Source of the DNA: Paracoccaceae bacterium
GTDB taxonomy: Bacteria > Pseudomonadota > Alphaproteobacteria > Rhodobacterales > Rhodobacteraceae
NCBI GenBank assembly: GCA_029243395.1
Contig: JAQWSE010000005.1
Coordinates: forward strand, 124,001 to 188,000
Direction of reading: 5' to 3'
DNA: 64,000 nt
Shown: piece after piece, positions 28,730 to 38,607 of the stretch
How the letters are laid out: each line of letters opens with the position of its first letter
Position numbering within the stretch: the first letter of the stretch is position 1
Notes under the pieces: generated by a model
The model's database searches: none
The model's input: only the letters and a program-made list of their open reading frames with translations
What the model was told of the DNA's origin: nothing
Made by a program: the position numbers and the translations under genes

Positions 28730-30702
28730 CAACTTTCTTGCAACAATTTTCTCTTTGATGCGACGCCAAGCCTCAACCTCTTGTCGAGCAAGCTTATCAA
28801 ACCACCGATGGATAAGATACATGCCCCCAACCATATCCAGTTGATGAAAGGCTTTATGTATGTCCTTATGACCCAAGAACCTTCCGCCTGCTTTTCTCCT
28901 AAAACAATATACAAGTCTCGAAAAAAACTGTTGTCGATAGCCGCCTCTGTTGTAGTGTTCGAGCTCGTAGGAAAAAAACGTTTTTCTGGATTCATCGTTG
29001 TCAAGTAATTTCCTCTCAAATTCTCCACTATTACGGTTGCATATGTTGAAACATAATTTGGTCCGTGTTTAAAAGAAACATTATCAAGCGTGATCATGTA
29101 TGAGCCCACATCATACGGCACACCTAGGCTTGCCACTCTAATGTCTTCTTTTTCCCAAGCTGTCAGGGTCGAAATTCCGAAAATGATTAGACCAAAACCA
29201 CTGTGTGCAATGATCTTACCCCACTCTGATCCTCTAATATTCAATATACGGTAAACCGTTATGCTAGCTGGGTTAGAAAATGGCTTTATCCTTGAGAAAA
29301 GTTCATTCCAAGTACCAAGAACAACCCAAAGTGATAAAAAAATGCCAACAGGGGCAATTAAGTTATGAAAATTTTGCAACTCCCATGCTATGTACCCAAA
29401 TAATAGAGACAAAAAAAATATCGGATATAACATTCCTAATGACCGGACAGGAACAGCCTTCCTCCAAGGTAAAACAGCACCTAAAGGCATTAACATTGCT
29501 AAAAGAACCATGAATGGAGTAAACGCCTTATTAAAGAAAGGTGCACCAACAGATACCTTTTCGCCAAACACTATTTCAATCATTAATGGCCAAATAGTTC
29601 CGACAAATACCACCATCGTTGAAACCATAAGTAATAGATTATTTGAAACCACCGAGCTCTCCCTACTCATTAGAGAAAATGTAGAATTACTAGAAATCTC
29701 TGATGATCTAATAGCATAAAGCGTCAAAGCTCCTCCAATCACAAAAGTAATCATTATTAGCAACCAGACTCCACGCGTTGGGTCAATCGCAAAAGAATGA
29801 ACAGAAGTTAAAACACCAGATCTCACAATGAATGTCCCAATTAAGGAAAAAGAAAAAGCAATTATAGCTAATAGGACCGTCCAGTTCTTAAGACTTTCTC
29901 GCTTTTCAGCAACAATTGCAGAATGTAACAGTGCAACAGCAGTTAACCAAGGCATAAAGGATGCATTTTCCACTGGATCCCAAAACCACCATCCGCCCCA
30001 ACCTAATTCGTAGTAAGCCCACCAACTACCTAAAGCAATTCCTATAGTTAAAAAAATCCAAGCCAGCAATGTCCATGGTCTTACCCAACGAGCCCACACA
30101 GAGTCAATCTTGCCAAGTAATAAAGCTGCTATGGCAAAACTAAACGATACCGACAATCCCACATAACCCAGGTACAAGAATGGTGGATGGAATGCTAAAC
30201 CAGGATCTTGCAATACAGGGTTTAAACCTTTTCCTTCAAGTTGCGGAACTAAAATTCGTGAAAATGGGTTAGAGGTGAATATTAGAAAGCTTAAAAACAT
30301 TACTAAAATACTTGTTTGGACTCCAACTACCACAGTTTTAAATCTTTGATCTAAATTTTTTCCAAACCAAATTATCAGGCTAGCAAAAAAGGATAGAAGT
30401 AAAACCCAAAGCAACATCGATCCTTCATGATTACCCCAAGTCCCAGATATTTTATAAATTAAAGGTTTCGATGAATGAGAATTTTCAAATACAACTCTTA
30501 CAGAAAAATCAGAAACTATGAATCCATAAACTAAAGAAAAAAAGGAGATACTGATCAGAACCAAAGTTAATGGAACCAAACTACATGCTAATCTCTCCCA
30601 ATTTATCCAGCAGTACAATGATCCAACCATGGCTGCAATGGCAGTAATAGTTGAAAGTGATAAGGCCATTATTAGAGATAAATGTCCTATTTCTATAAGC
30701 AT
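28729..30702 (-). CDS. ccmF: CcmF, haem lyase subunit of cytochrome c maturation
   Basis: Large inner-membrane protein that attaches haem from CcmE to apocytochrome c. It is 657 residues with many membrane segments. The tryptophan-rich WWD haem-handling motif is LGWGGWWFWDPVENA in the first half, and the conserved haem-ligand histidines occur in flanking loops (GTWGNHEGSM, AFHPPFLYLGY). The start is 5 nt after the ccmE stop, and the stop overlaps the ccmH start. With ccmE and ccmH this is the System I maturation pathway; ccmABCD and ccmG are not in the window. Confidence 0.97.
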   Translation of the reverse strand: MLIEIGHLSLIMALSLSTITAIAAMVGSLYCWINWERLACSLVPLTLVLISISFFSLVYGFIVSDFSVRVVFENSHSSKPLIYKISGTWGNHEGSMLLWVLLLSFFASLIIWFGKNLDQRFKTVVVGVQTSILVMFLSFLIFTSNPFSRILVPQLEGKGLNPVLQDPGLAFHPPFLYLGYVGLSVSFSFAIAALLLGKIDSVWARWVRPWTLLAWIFLTIGIALGSWWAYYELGWGGWWFWDPVENASFMPWLTAVALLHSAIVAEKRESLKNWTVLLAIIAFSFSLIGTFIVRSGVLTSVHSFAIDPTRGVWLLIMITFVIGGALTLYAIRSSEISSNSTFSLMSRESSVVSNNLLLMVSTMVVFVGTIWPLMIEIVFGEKVSVGAPFFNKAFTPFMVLLAMLMPLGAVLPWRKAVPVRSLGMLYPIFFLSLLFGYIAWELQNFHNLIAPVGIFLSLWVVLGTWNELFSRIKPFSNPASITVYRILNIRGSEWGKIIAHSGFGLIIFGISTLTAWEKEDIRVASLGVPYDVGSYMITLDNVSFKHGPNYVSTYATVIVENLRGNYLTTMNPEKRFFPTSSNTTTEAAIDNSFFRDLYIVLGEKQAEGSWVIRTYIKPFINWIWLGACILSIGGLISLLDKRLRLGVASKRKLLQES

Positions 30703-30707
30703 CTACG

Positions 30708-31163
30708 CTACTCACTTAGTGAATTATCACGGGGATCGACATAAACTCCTTCAGTTTTGAGCATATCTATCACTTCTTTTGGCATATAACTTTCGTCATG
30801 TTTTGCAAGCAATTCTTCAGCATAGAAAAGACCGTCTTTATAGCGTCCCAGCGCGATGACACCCTGGTTTTCAGCGAATAAATCAGGTAAAATTCCATTA
30901 AATTTCACAGACACTGAATTGACTTTATCCGTAATAATAAAGCTTACCTCCGTTCCTTTTCTTCTGTCTATACTTCCAACTTCAACCAATCCACCTAATC
31001 TAAATTTGAAATTACTCAGAGTTTTTGAACTAAGTAATTGCGTGGGTGACTTGTAGTACTCTATACCATCTTTTAAAGCAAAACCAACTATTGCAGAGGC
31101 AATGCATAGCGACAAAATGCCGAAAAATAGAATCTTAATCCTTTGTTTCTTCCTTGAAATCAT
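30708..31163 (-). CDS. ccmE: CcmE, periplasmic haem chaperone
   Basis: Carries haem covalently from the CcmABCD complex to CcmF. It is 151 residues: an N-terminal membrane anchor (ILFFGILSLCIASAIVGFAL), an OB-fold domain, and the haem-binding histidine in LAKHDESYMPKEV with the conserved tyrosine three residues on. The order argC-ccmE-ccmF-ccmH is tight (12, 5 and -1 nt), so argC and the ccm genes probably share a transcript. Confidence 0.96.
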   Translation of the reverse strand: MISRKKQRIKILFFGILSLCIASAIVGFALKDGIEYYKSPTQLLSSKTLSNFKFRLGGLVEVGSIDRRKGTEVSFIITDKVNSVSVKFNGILPDLFAENQGVIALGRYKDGLFYAEELLAKHDESYMPKEVIDMLKTEGVYVDPRDNSLSE

Positions 31164-31175
31164 TTCAAATATTTG

Positions 31176-32198
31176 TCACGGGAATAAAGGGGAAGTTAAA
31201 AGACCCGAATTTTCCTCCAAGCCAAAAAGCAAATTCGCATTTTGTATTGCTTGTCCAGATGATCCCTTGATCAAATTATCCAATGAAGAGAAGATAACAA
31301 CTACATCCTTTTTACTAGATTCGCAAACCCCAATATGGCAAAAATTTGATCCTTTTACGTGTCTAGTAGAAATTAAGGTATTGGGCGACATGACGTTAAT
31401 AAATTCTTCACCCATATACCTCTTTTCCAAAGACTTTTGTATATGCTGTAAATTACCTTTAACATAAATAGTAGCAAGTATACCTCTATTTTGAGGTAGA
31501 AGGTGAGGAGTAAAAGTAACTCTAACAGGCCTACCAGCTGCTTTACTAAATTCCTGATCAAATTCTGCAAGATGCCTATGTCTAGAAACATTATATGGAG
31601 TATACCCTTCCGAAACTTCACAAAAAATAAATTCTTCTTTTACCTTCCTACCTGCCCCTGAAACTCCGGTCGCCAAATTAATAATTATTTCTTCTGGATC
31701 AATTAAATTTTCTTTTAGTAAAGGAATTAAGGGATACATGCCAGTAGCAGCATTACAGCCAGTCCCTGCAACAATTCGAGAATTTTTGATCTCACTTCGA
31801 TAAAATTCTGTTAAACCATATACAGCTTGAATCTGAAGATCTGGTGCTGGGTGTTTTATTCCATACCATTCCTCATACTTGTTAACATCAGCCAAACGAA
31901 AATCAGCTGAAAGATCTATCACTTTAATATGTTTTGGTAAGTCTCTGATTATATGTGCACTTTTAGTATGGGGTAAGGCACAAAAAACCACGTCTAAATT
32001 GCCAAAATTTATATCCTCAACAGAACAAAGTTTTGGTAGATTCAGATGTTTCAGCGATGGATAGACCTCTCCAAAACTTAGACCGGACTTTGAATCTCCT
32101 GAAACAACGCTCACCTCAAAACCTGGATGTCCAGCAAGTATCCTCACTAACTCCGCACCTGTATAACCGCTCGCACCGAGTATTGCAGCCTGTATCAC
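31176..32198 (-). CDS. argC: N-acetyl-gamma-glutamyl-phosphate reductase
   Basis: Third step of arginine synthesis: NADPH-dependent reduction of N-acetylglutamyl phosphate to the semialdehyde. It is 340 residues with the nucleotide-binding GASGYTGAELVR at the N-terminus, the catalytic C148 in VAGTGCNAATGMYP and a C-terminal HLLPQNRG motif. Lies directly upstream of ccmE. In many alphaproteobacteria argC is next to rpsI; here about 8 kb of other genes separates them. Confidence 0.97.
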   Translation of the reverse strand: MIQAAILGASGYTGAELVRILAGHPGFEVSVVSGDSKSGLSFGEVYPSLKHLNLPKLCSVEDINFGNLDVVFCALPHTKSAHIIRDLPKHIKVIDLSADFRLADVNKYEEWYGIKHPAPDLQIQAVYGLTEFYRSEIKNSRIVAGTGCNAATGMYPLIPLLKENLIDPEEIIINLATGVSGAGRKVKEEFIFCEVSEGYTPYNVSRHRHLAEFDQEFSKAAGRPVRVTFTPHLLPQNRGILATIYVKGNLQHIQKSLEKRYMGEEFINVMSPNTLISTRHVKGSNFCHIGVCESSKKDVVVIFSSLDNLIKGSSGQAIQNANLLFGLEENSGLLTSPLFP

Positions 32199-32251
32199 TA
32201 GTCAAATTCCTTTAATATTAAACAACTAACTGCCCTGATTTGAAAATCAAT

Positions 32252-33112
32252 TTATGCATCAAAATCAAACCCTTCATCAAAGCCATTTTTTTTGTCCGGC
32301 GACAATTTATAGGTTTCAGTTCTAAGAAATCGCATCAGCTCTTCCGCGTGATTGCTATATTGGTTTATTTTCTCTAATGAAAAAGGTTTACCAACAACCA
32401 CTGAGACTTTGTCATTAGTTCTTCTCCCAAATTCCTTAATGAGCAGCGCCATTCTAAGGTTATAATGCAGATGGCTAGCTATTTGAAAAAATCGGCTATT
32501 GCTACCTTCAAAATAAATTGGAACCACCTTTGCTTTAGATTTAGCAATCAACCGGGCTGTAAACTTTCTCCAGCTAGGATCCATTGCCTTACCAAAGGGT
32601 TTTACCGAGGTTGAAACAGTTCCACCAGGAAAAATTCCAACACATCCTCCTTTTACCAGATAACTAATAGCTTGCTTTCTAGTTTCAATGTTTTTGGCTA
32701 TGCCATCTCTAGTTTCATCAAAATTGATTGGTAAAATCACTTGATCCAGGTCCTGCGCCTTCTTAAAGACCCTATGTGCCAGTATTCTAAAATCTTTGCG
32801 CGTAGTTGAAAGAATATAGCCAAGCAGTAAACCATCTAATATTCCATAGGGATGGTTGGCCACTACGATTAGTGGACCAGTTTTTGGAATATTTTCTAAA
32901 CTTCCACCTAAGATATCTAAACTTATTCCATATTTCTCTAATATGACTTCCCAAAAGTCGCGACCAGAAGCTACTTCATTGTCGTAATCCTTAGCTTTCT
33001 TGATTAGAGCAATTCTTCCAGTCATGTTTTCGATTGAACGGATTACTGCTCTTCCTGCCTTGCTCTTTGCTGAACTAGAGTAAGAAATATCACGGGCCAC
33101 CTCTTTTTTCAC
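32252..33112 (-). CDS. Lysophospholipid acyltransferase family protein
   Basis: Acyltransferase of the PlsC type, 286 residues, probably acting at the inner face of the membrane in phospholipid or ornithine-lipid synthesis. The catalytic H-x4-D is in VVANHPYGILDGLLLG near residue 92, and the acceptor-binding motif is GIFPGGTVSTS near 165, both intact. No long membrane helix stands out. It lies 53 nt upstream of argC on the same strand. The exact lipid substrate cannot be told from sequence. Confidence 0.88.
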   Translation of the reverse strand: MKKEVARDISYSSSAKSKAGRAVIRSIENMTGRIALIKKAKDYDNEVASGRDFWEVILEKYGISLDILGGSLENIPKTGPLIVVANHPYGILDGLLLGYILSTTRKDFRILAHRVFKKAQDLDQVILPINFDETRDGIAKNIETRKQAISYLVKGGCVGIFPGGTVSTSVKPFGKAMDPSWRKFTARLIAKSKAKVVPIYFEGSNSRFFQIASHLHYNLRMALLIKEFGRRTNDKVSVVVGKPFSLEKINQYSNHAEELMRFLRTETYKLSPDKKNGFDEGFDFDA

Positions 33113-33211
33113 TTTTGCACCTTTCTTATGGAAAATGGCATAAAAAATGTTTAAACTTTATTACAGTATTACACAAATAATTTAAAGCATGGATTAAACT
33201 TTGTGAACGTC

Positions 33212-33322
33212 ATGGTGTGTCTTCAAGAACTTATTAGCATAGTAATTCAATCTTGTTACCAAAGAAAATTGTGGGATATAGCCCAAAGTCAATCCACTTT
33301 AAGAAAACCGTATAAGTCATGA
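33212..33322 (+). CDS. Possible small upstream reading frame (36 codons) coupled to the next gene
   Basis: Frame starting at ATG 33212 (or GTG 33203) and ending in a TGA that overlaps the next ATG as ATGA at 33319-33322. The following gene has no ribosome binding site of its own, so translational coupling would make sense. The translation begins MVCLQELISIVIQS and becomes basic towards the end. No ribosome binding site precedes it either, so it may be chance. Confidence 0.22.
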   Translation: MVCLQELISIVIQSCYQRKLWDIAQSQSTLRKPYKS

Positions 33323-33717
33323 TTAAAAAATTTGGACAAGTAATCTTCATCATACTAATCATATGCGCCATGGGCGCAATTTTGTTATCAAATTGGCCCA
33401 ATATAAAGAAGAGCTTTCGCAAACCTGAAGTAATTGTTTCAAAAGTCACCTTACAAAACGAATGTACAATCACGTCGGATGCATTTATTGTAGTGCATGT
33501 AAAGAGTAAACGTTTTGCCCATTTTTCTAATGATTTAGCACGAATAAAACTACATGAAGGGGATTTAATTAGGTTAGCTATATCACCTAAATATCCAAAC
33601 TTTGTTTACAGTGGCGAATCTTATAAAGCAAAGGGAGAATTGACCATAACTGCTAATTGTGAAGTTGATCCTAGAATGAAATCAATCTTTAATTCCATGC
33701 GGGATCAGTTCAACTAA
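33319..33717 (+). CDS. Single-pass membrane-anchored protein, function unknown
   Basis: Protein of 132 residues with an N-terminal hydrophobic segment (FGQVIFIILIICAMGAILL) and a 100-residue, probably periplasmic, domain that looks beta-rich, with two cysteines (NECTITSD, ANCEVDPR) that could pair as a disulfide. I do not recognise a family. The start has no evident ribosome binding site but overlaps a short upstream frame by ATGA. It is convergent with nadC, 55 nt away, with an 8-bp inverted repeat (TATTTCTA/TAGAAATA) in the gap. Confidence 0.55.
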   Translation: MIKKFGQVIFIILIICAMGAILLSNWPNIKKSFRKPEVIVSKVTLQNECTITSDAFIVVHVKSKRFAHFSNDLARIKLHEGDLIRLAISPKYPNFVYSGESYKAKGELTITANCEVDPRMKSIFNSMRDQFN

Positions 33718-33772
33718 TTTATTTCTAAAATCAACAAAAAATCTAAAATGGGAAATAGAAATATTTAAAACC

Positions 33773-34606
33773 TTAGACATCTAGTCCAATGTCTATGCAT
33801 CTCGCAGATTGCGTGATGGCTCCTACTGAAATGTAGTTGACACCAGTCATCGCTTTTTCCGTGATATTATGAAGGTTAACATTACCTGAACACTCTAGAG
33901 GAATACTATTATTTACTAAATCTACCGCCCTTTTCATTTCACTTGAACTCATGTTATCCAGCATAATTAAGTCAGCACCCGCATTAATAGAAGCCTCAAC
34001 CTGCGGAACAGTATCACACTCAACTTCCACCTTTGTAAGTATAGGGGCTCTTTCTTTAATGCGTTTAACTGCCTCAAAAATATTTCCAAATAAGGCAATA
34101 TGATTATCTTTCAGCATGACGCCAGAATCTAATCCAAATCGATGATTTTTTCCTCCTCCACAGTAAAATGCATATTTCTCAAATAATCTAAGACCAGGAG
34201 TAGTTTTTCTTGTATCAACTAGATGAGCTTTGGTGTGAGAAATTGCCTTCACATAATCATTCGTAATGGTAGCAATCCCACACATTCTCTGAAGAATGTT
34301 TAGTACAACCCTTTCAGCACTTAAAATTGCAGAAGCCTTTCCAGAAACTACAGCTATCTTAAAACCACTTTTTACTCGATCTTTATCATTACAAAAGGTC
34401 ACAAATTCTAGTTCTGAATCAACTTGATGGAAAATTGATTGAGCCACTTCTAGCCCAGAAATTATTGCAGGTTCCCTAACTACGAGATTAAATGTTTTAT
34501 GCATCCCAGGGTCTACTAAGATCTGAGAAGTCAAATCAAAGTTTCCTATATCTTCTCTTAACCAATTCTTAATATAGTCAATCAGTAAATTGTTATTGAT
34601 TAGCAT
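33773..34606 (-). CDS. nadC: Nicotinate-nucleotide pyrophosphorylase (quinolinate phosphoribosyltransferase)
   Basis: Converts quinolinate and PRPP into nicotinate mononucleotide in NAD synthesis. It is 277 residues with the family's LREDIGNFDLTSQ near the N-terminus, LNILQRMCGIAT, VDTRKTTPGLR near residue 135, and the C-terminal VEVECDTVPQ ... LDNM segment. nadA and nadB, its usual partners, are not in the window. It starts 13 nt after the TAXI permease stop, so the transporter and nadC may be cotranscribed; whether this reflects a shared substrate is unknown. Confidence 0.95.
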   Translation of the reverse strand: MLINNNLLIDYIKNWLREDIGNFDLTSQILVDPGMHKTFNLVVREPAIISGLEVAQSIFHQVDSELEFVTFCNDKDRVKSGFKIAVVSGKASAILSAERVVLNILQRMCGIATITNDYVKAISHTKAHLVDTRKTTPGLRLFEKYAFYCGGGKNHRFGLDSGVMLKDNHIALFGNIFEAVKRIKERAPILTKVEVECDTVPQVEASINAGADLIMLDNMSSSEMKRAVDLVNNSIPLECSGNVNLHNITEKAMTGVNYISVGAITQSARCIDIGLDV

Positions 34607-34619
34607 TGAACCAAAATCC

Positions 34620-36515
34620 TCAAACTTTTTGTAATCTTATAATTAATGTCAATAATGCCCAACCAGCCAAAAGAAAGACACCTTTGAATGCAAATTGAGG
34701 CAGAATAAGCACTAAAGATATTGAACCTAATATAACTTTAAGAATATAGAAATAGTATTTTTTTGCCTCAATTGAAAAAGCTATTGAAATAAAAACACAA
34801 GAAGAAATCAAGAAAAAAGCATCAACCACGATAATCAATGTATCAAAAGAATGCAAAAGACTAGGCATTGAAATGAAGGAAAAGGGTAATATAAATGCTG
34901 CCGCTGAAAGCTTCAATGCCAAAATAGCTAATGCAAATGGATTAGATTCAGAGATTGCACTGGCAGCATATGCTGCAACGGCCACCGGAGGAGTCATTGC
35001 AGATAAAACTGCGAAATAAAATAGGAACAAATGCACATTAATTAAGGGTAACTCTACTATTTCAACCAGTGTTGGAGCTACAAGAACTGCTGAGAGAATA
35101 TAAGCGCTAGGTGTAGGCATACCCAGGCCTAAAATAATTGTGACTAGAGCAGCAAAAATGCAAATTATTAGCTGACTATCTCCGCCAATGGCAAAAGCGA
35201 TATTTGAAAATTTTGCGGCCAAACCAGTCATGGTAATACCTCCGATTACAAGTCCAGCGGAAGCACAAGCGGCGGTCACAGGGATCATCCTCAAAGTTGC
35301 TAAGGATAAAACATCTATAGTTTTTAAAAGAGAGACTTTAGACTTGGGATGAATTAAAGCTATTAACCATATTAGGCAGGTACTAATTGCAGCTACCATT
35401 GTTGGTGAAAAGCCTAAAACTAGCATAAAAATTAACCCAATCAATGGCATTAGGTATAAGAAGTCATAAATATTTATGACTCTAAAAGCGTCTTCCCCAT
35501 ATACACTAATTGAATTTGATACTGGTGAACGAAAGTGCACCTGGATAAGCAAACTTAGATAATACACCAAAGCTGGAAAGAGCGCTACTGATACAATTGA
35601 TAAGTATGGAATCTCCGTAAATTCAGACATAATAAATGCAGCTGATCCCATTACAGGAGGTAGCAGGCTACCACCCGTTGATGCCGCCACTTCAATTCCA
35701 CCTGCCATACCTGCTGGATATTTGAACTTTTTCATCAATGGTATAGTGATGGAACCAGTGGCCACCACATCAGACGTGGGACTACCTGACATAGTGCCAA
35801 ACAAAGCTGATGACAGAACCGAAATTTTAGCTGGTGCTCCTCTCGTTTTACCTGTCAAACGCTTAGAGACATTGAAAAAAAAGTTACTCCCACCGGATTT
35901 CTCAAAAAAAGTTCCAAATAAAACAAAAAGGAATGCATATGTCGCAGCCACCCTAATTGGAATTCCAAATAAGCCATCAGTAGTAAAGACATTAATATCA
36001 AGAAAATGACTTGTCGTAATAACGCCATGCCCTAAAATTCCAGTGATATAGTGTCCAAACAAATTATATGCGATGAAGGCAAGTATAATTGTTAATAAGA
36101 CTGCTCCTATAGCACGTCTCGTAATCTCAAGACTTAAAAATACAATTAATGAAGAAAAGAAATATTCCGAAAGGCTTAATTCATTTAGTAAGGAAATTCT
36201 CGTAGAGATATTTTCTATCTCGGAAATAAAATAGATAGCCGACATGAATGCAGAAAAAGCCAAAAACCAGTCCATGACACTGGGTATTTTAGTGTCTGAG
36301 CGTGAGGATCCACCGATATAAAGAAACGAAGGAACCAAAATCAAACACAAATAAATTATTGATGTTGCTAAAATATCCAATCGTGAAAAAATAGCGGAAT
36401 ATAATACCCAAATGGCAACACAAGAAGTGTATATCCTTAATAGATAATCAAATCTTGTAACAACCTTTCTGCGAACACTTGTTACAAAAAAGCCCTTTAA
36501 TATAGAATTAAACAT
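34620..36515 (-). CDS. TRAP transporter permease, fused small+large subunits (TAXI type)
   Basis: Fused DctQM-type permease, 631 residues with roughly 16-18 membrane segments, of the kind paired with TAXI binding proteins. The first third corresponds to the four-helix small subunit; the rest is DctM-like, with SALFGTMSGSPTSDVVATGS, GGSLLPPVMGSAAF and LGLGMPTPSAY, which form the conserved transport core. The binding-protein gene is 69 nt upstream on the same strand. Uses a sodium gradient in characterised relatives. The substrate cannot be read from sequence; organic acids are typical. Confidence 0.93.
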   Translation of the reverse strand: MFNSILKGFFVTSVRRKVVTRFDYLLRIYTSCVAIWVLYSAIFSRLDILATSIIYLCLILVPSFLYIGGSSRSDTKIPSVMDWFLAFSAFMSAIYFISEIENISTRISLLNELSLSEYFFSSLIVFLSLEITRRAIGAVLLTIILAFIAYNLFGHYITGILGHGVITTSHFLDINVFTTDGLFGIPIRVAATYAFLFVLFGTFFEKSGGSNFFFNVSKRLTGKTRGAPAKISVLSSALFGTMSGSPTSDVVATGSITIPLMKKFKYPAGMAGGIEVAASTGGSLLPPVMGSAAFIMSEFTEIPYLSIVSVALFPALVYYLSLLIQVHFRSPVSNSISVYGEDAFRVINIYDFLYLMPLIGLIFMLVLGFSPTMVAAISTCLIWLIALIHPKSKVSLLKTIDVLSLATLRMIPVTAACASAGLVIGGITMTGLAAKFSNIAFAIGGDSQLIICIFAALVTIILGLGMPTPSAYILSAVLVAPTLVEIVELPLINVHLFLFYFAVLSAMTPPVAVAAYAASAISESNPFALAILALKLSAAAFILPFSFISMPSLLHSFDTLIIVVDAFFLISSCVFISIAFSIEAKKYYFYILKVILGSISLVLILPQFAFKGVFLLAGWALLTLIIRLQKV

Positions 36516-36584
36516 TCGAATTCCCAGTTCAAAAAACTTTGTGACAAAGAAGTTGGTTATTGGAATCTCATGTTCAAATCTTTA

Positions 36585-37574
36585 TTAATTGTTATCCATA
36601 ATTATGGCTGCTTTCTTATGGTAAGGAATAACATTGACTGAAGCAGCTAGCTTAAGATCAAAACTTTTCATCGCTGGGTGAATTTTCTGGATTTCCCCTG
36701 GATACAAAAAAATTGCCTTTGCCACCAACTCTACCTTCGCGGCATTACTTCCCTTTGATGCCACCAAGGCCGCTTGAGCTCCAAAAGTGTCGACATCTTC
36801 CCTAAGCCATTCATATGAATCTGCTTCGATAGTGAATGGCTTAGAACCAAACTCTTCAGACATCATATCAATAACTACTTTATCAACAGATAACATCCTC
36901 AAATCTCTTACTTTTGCAATAGCTTTAATTTTACCGCTTCCTATAAACGTTGCATTAACCCAAATATCTGCTTTACGGTCTTGCATAATTTGTGATGCAG
37001 ACTTAGAGCCTTGATACTGAATGCTTCCGCCCAAGGATAGTATTTTTTCAAAACTCACTCCTGATTTTTGAAGGGAGCTTTCAGCCAAAATGGATGGTAA
37101 TATACCCTTACGATTGACGACCAAATTTACCTTTAAATCTTTTTTTCCAAGATCTGAAATTGTTTTCAAACTATGTTTTTTTGCAAAGTCTCTGTCAACA
37201 AGCCATTGCATGGGCGCCCAATTATAAAGTAGTGAAATAGCTCTAGTGCCAGTAATAGGCGAAGAAAACGGTTTTACACCTTTTTCAGCCATAACAATTT
37301 CACCTATATGAGCAATAGAAATATCACATTTACCTGACTTGGTTTGCACTATATTAGCAAACCCCCCACTAGAGGTCTGATATGTTACTACAGAACTTGG
37401 GTCAACTTTTTGAACAGCAGAATTCAAACCAGCCCCCAACAAAGACCACAGACCCCCAGGACTTCCACCACACAAAATGATATTTTGACTATTTGCAAAA
37501 CTATTGTTGGCTACTAAGGCCATGGTTAACAGAATAAGAAAGTAAAGAGGTCTAAAAAATGTGTTACGTTTCAT
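36585..37574 (-). CDS. TAXI-family TRAP solute-binding protein
   Basis: Periplasmic receptor of the TAXI (TRAP-associated extracytoplasmic immunogenic) family, 329 residues. A signal peptide spans about residues 1-28 (RPLYFLILLTMALVANNSFA). The N-terminal GGSPGGLWSLLGAGLN is the characteristic TAXI glycine-rich ligand loop, followed by TSSGGFANIV and CDISIAHIGE. Paired with the fused permease downstream. TAXI receptors studied elsewhere bind glutamate or 2-oxoglutarate-like acids, but specificity here is unknown. Confidence 0.92.
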   Translation of the reverse strand: MKRNTFFRPLYFLILLTMALVANNSFANSQNIILCGGSPGGLWSLLGAGLNSAVQKVDPSSVVTYQTSSGGFANIVQTKSGKCDISIAHIGEIVMAEKGVKPFSSPITGTRAISLLYNWAPMQWLVDRDFAKKHSLKTISDLGKKDLKVNLVVNRKGILPSILAESSLQKSGVSFEKILSLGGSIQYQGSKSASQIMQDRKADIWVNATFIGSGKIKAIAKVRDLRMLSVDKVVIDMMSEEFGSKPFTIEADSYEWLREDVDTFGAQAALVASKGSNAAKVELVAKAIFLYPGEIQKIHPAMKSFDLKLAASVNVIPYHKKAAIIMDNN

Positions 37575-37675
37575 ACTTACTCCCCCGACTCTTTTTGCTA
37601 AAAATGAATGAATGAATATACCCTGTTTTTAATGATGAAACCATCATTTTATTTTAAATCTCTACAATCGTTATA

Positions 37676-38314
37676 TCATTTTTCCTTGAAAAGTAGTGTC
37701 AAGCTAGTTCGAACCGAGGAATCCACGGAAAAGTAATGATTTCCTTCAGAGAATGAATACTTGTTCACCAAAGTATAATTGCCCAAATCACAAAACATTT
37801 TGTAGTAATTGTCTTTAAAACTTTTCAATCCCTTAAAATGTACATATTCATTTGCATGTGGTTGCTGTGGATCAAAGTCAATAATCGACAAAAATCTACC
37901 AGGTTTCAACAAAAGATCTGCTTTCTTCAAGCAATCAGTGATTTTGTCCCTAGACACCAAATATAAACAAAAACCAAAATGGATTAAGTCAAACTTTTCT
38001 GATTGCGAAGGCAGTGAATCCGCAGTACCTACCTCGAAAACACATTTGTCTCCATAGTTCTGGTTGGCATAATCGACAGCCAAACTACTAGGTTCAATTC
38101 CATACCCTTTGCTATTCAATTGCCAACACATTTGGGATAACTTGTTACCTCCACCAGAACCTATCTCAAGGATGGTCTGAACTTCTTTTTGAAAAGGCAT
38201 CAACCAATTACACAAAACAGAAATTTCCGGAGAATTTTCAGTCAATTTGTGAATGTTTCTCTTGAACCACTCATCACCTTCTGATTTTAAAAATTTTCTT
38301 TCTTGATTTGGCAT
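37676..38314 (-). CDS. Class I SAM-dependent methyltransferase
   Basis: Cytosolic methyltransferase of 212 residues. The SAM-binding glycine motif is ILEIGSGGGNKLSQ near residue 48, motif II acid is in GYGIEPSSLAVDYA and the post-motif FDLIHFGFCLYLV is clear, as in methyltransferase family 11/25. Substrate unknown. It lies just downstream of the TAXI receptor start (101 nt upstream of it, same strand) and directly before the rpsI-tail repeat region, in a pocket of accessory genes. Confidence 0.8.
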   Translation of the reverse strand: MPNQERKFLKSEGDEWFKRNIHKLTENSPEISVLCNWLMPFQKEVQTILEIGSGGGNKLSQMCWQLNSKGYGIEPSSLAVDYANQNYGDKCVFEVGTADSLPSQSEKFDLIHFGFCLYLVSRDKITDCLKKADLLLKPGRFLSIIDFDPQQPHANEYVHFKGLKSFKDNYYKMFCDLGNYTLVNKYSFSEGNHYFSVDSSVRTSLTLLFKEK

Positions 38315-38607
38315 TTATATTTGATCTTTCAATTAGTAAAATCATGCAAGCTATGCTAAACGCGGGATTTCTCTTAATATTAAGAAAAATATCACACCGC
38401 AAGATACTAAAACCCGGTATGGTGACAATAAATATGCATTCACTTGAAAAGATCTACCGTTTTACACAACACAAAATTCTCAAATCGATTTTATCTCATA
38501 TACTCAAAGTATACAATTTTATTCGTATATTAATTGTTCAAAACTATTCCCCTTTAACTATGAGAATTTTTGAAAGCTATAAACTAGTTGTGCTTGTAAC
38601 ATGCATT

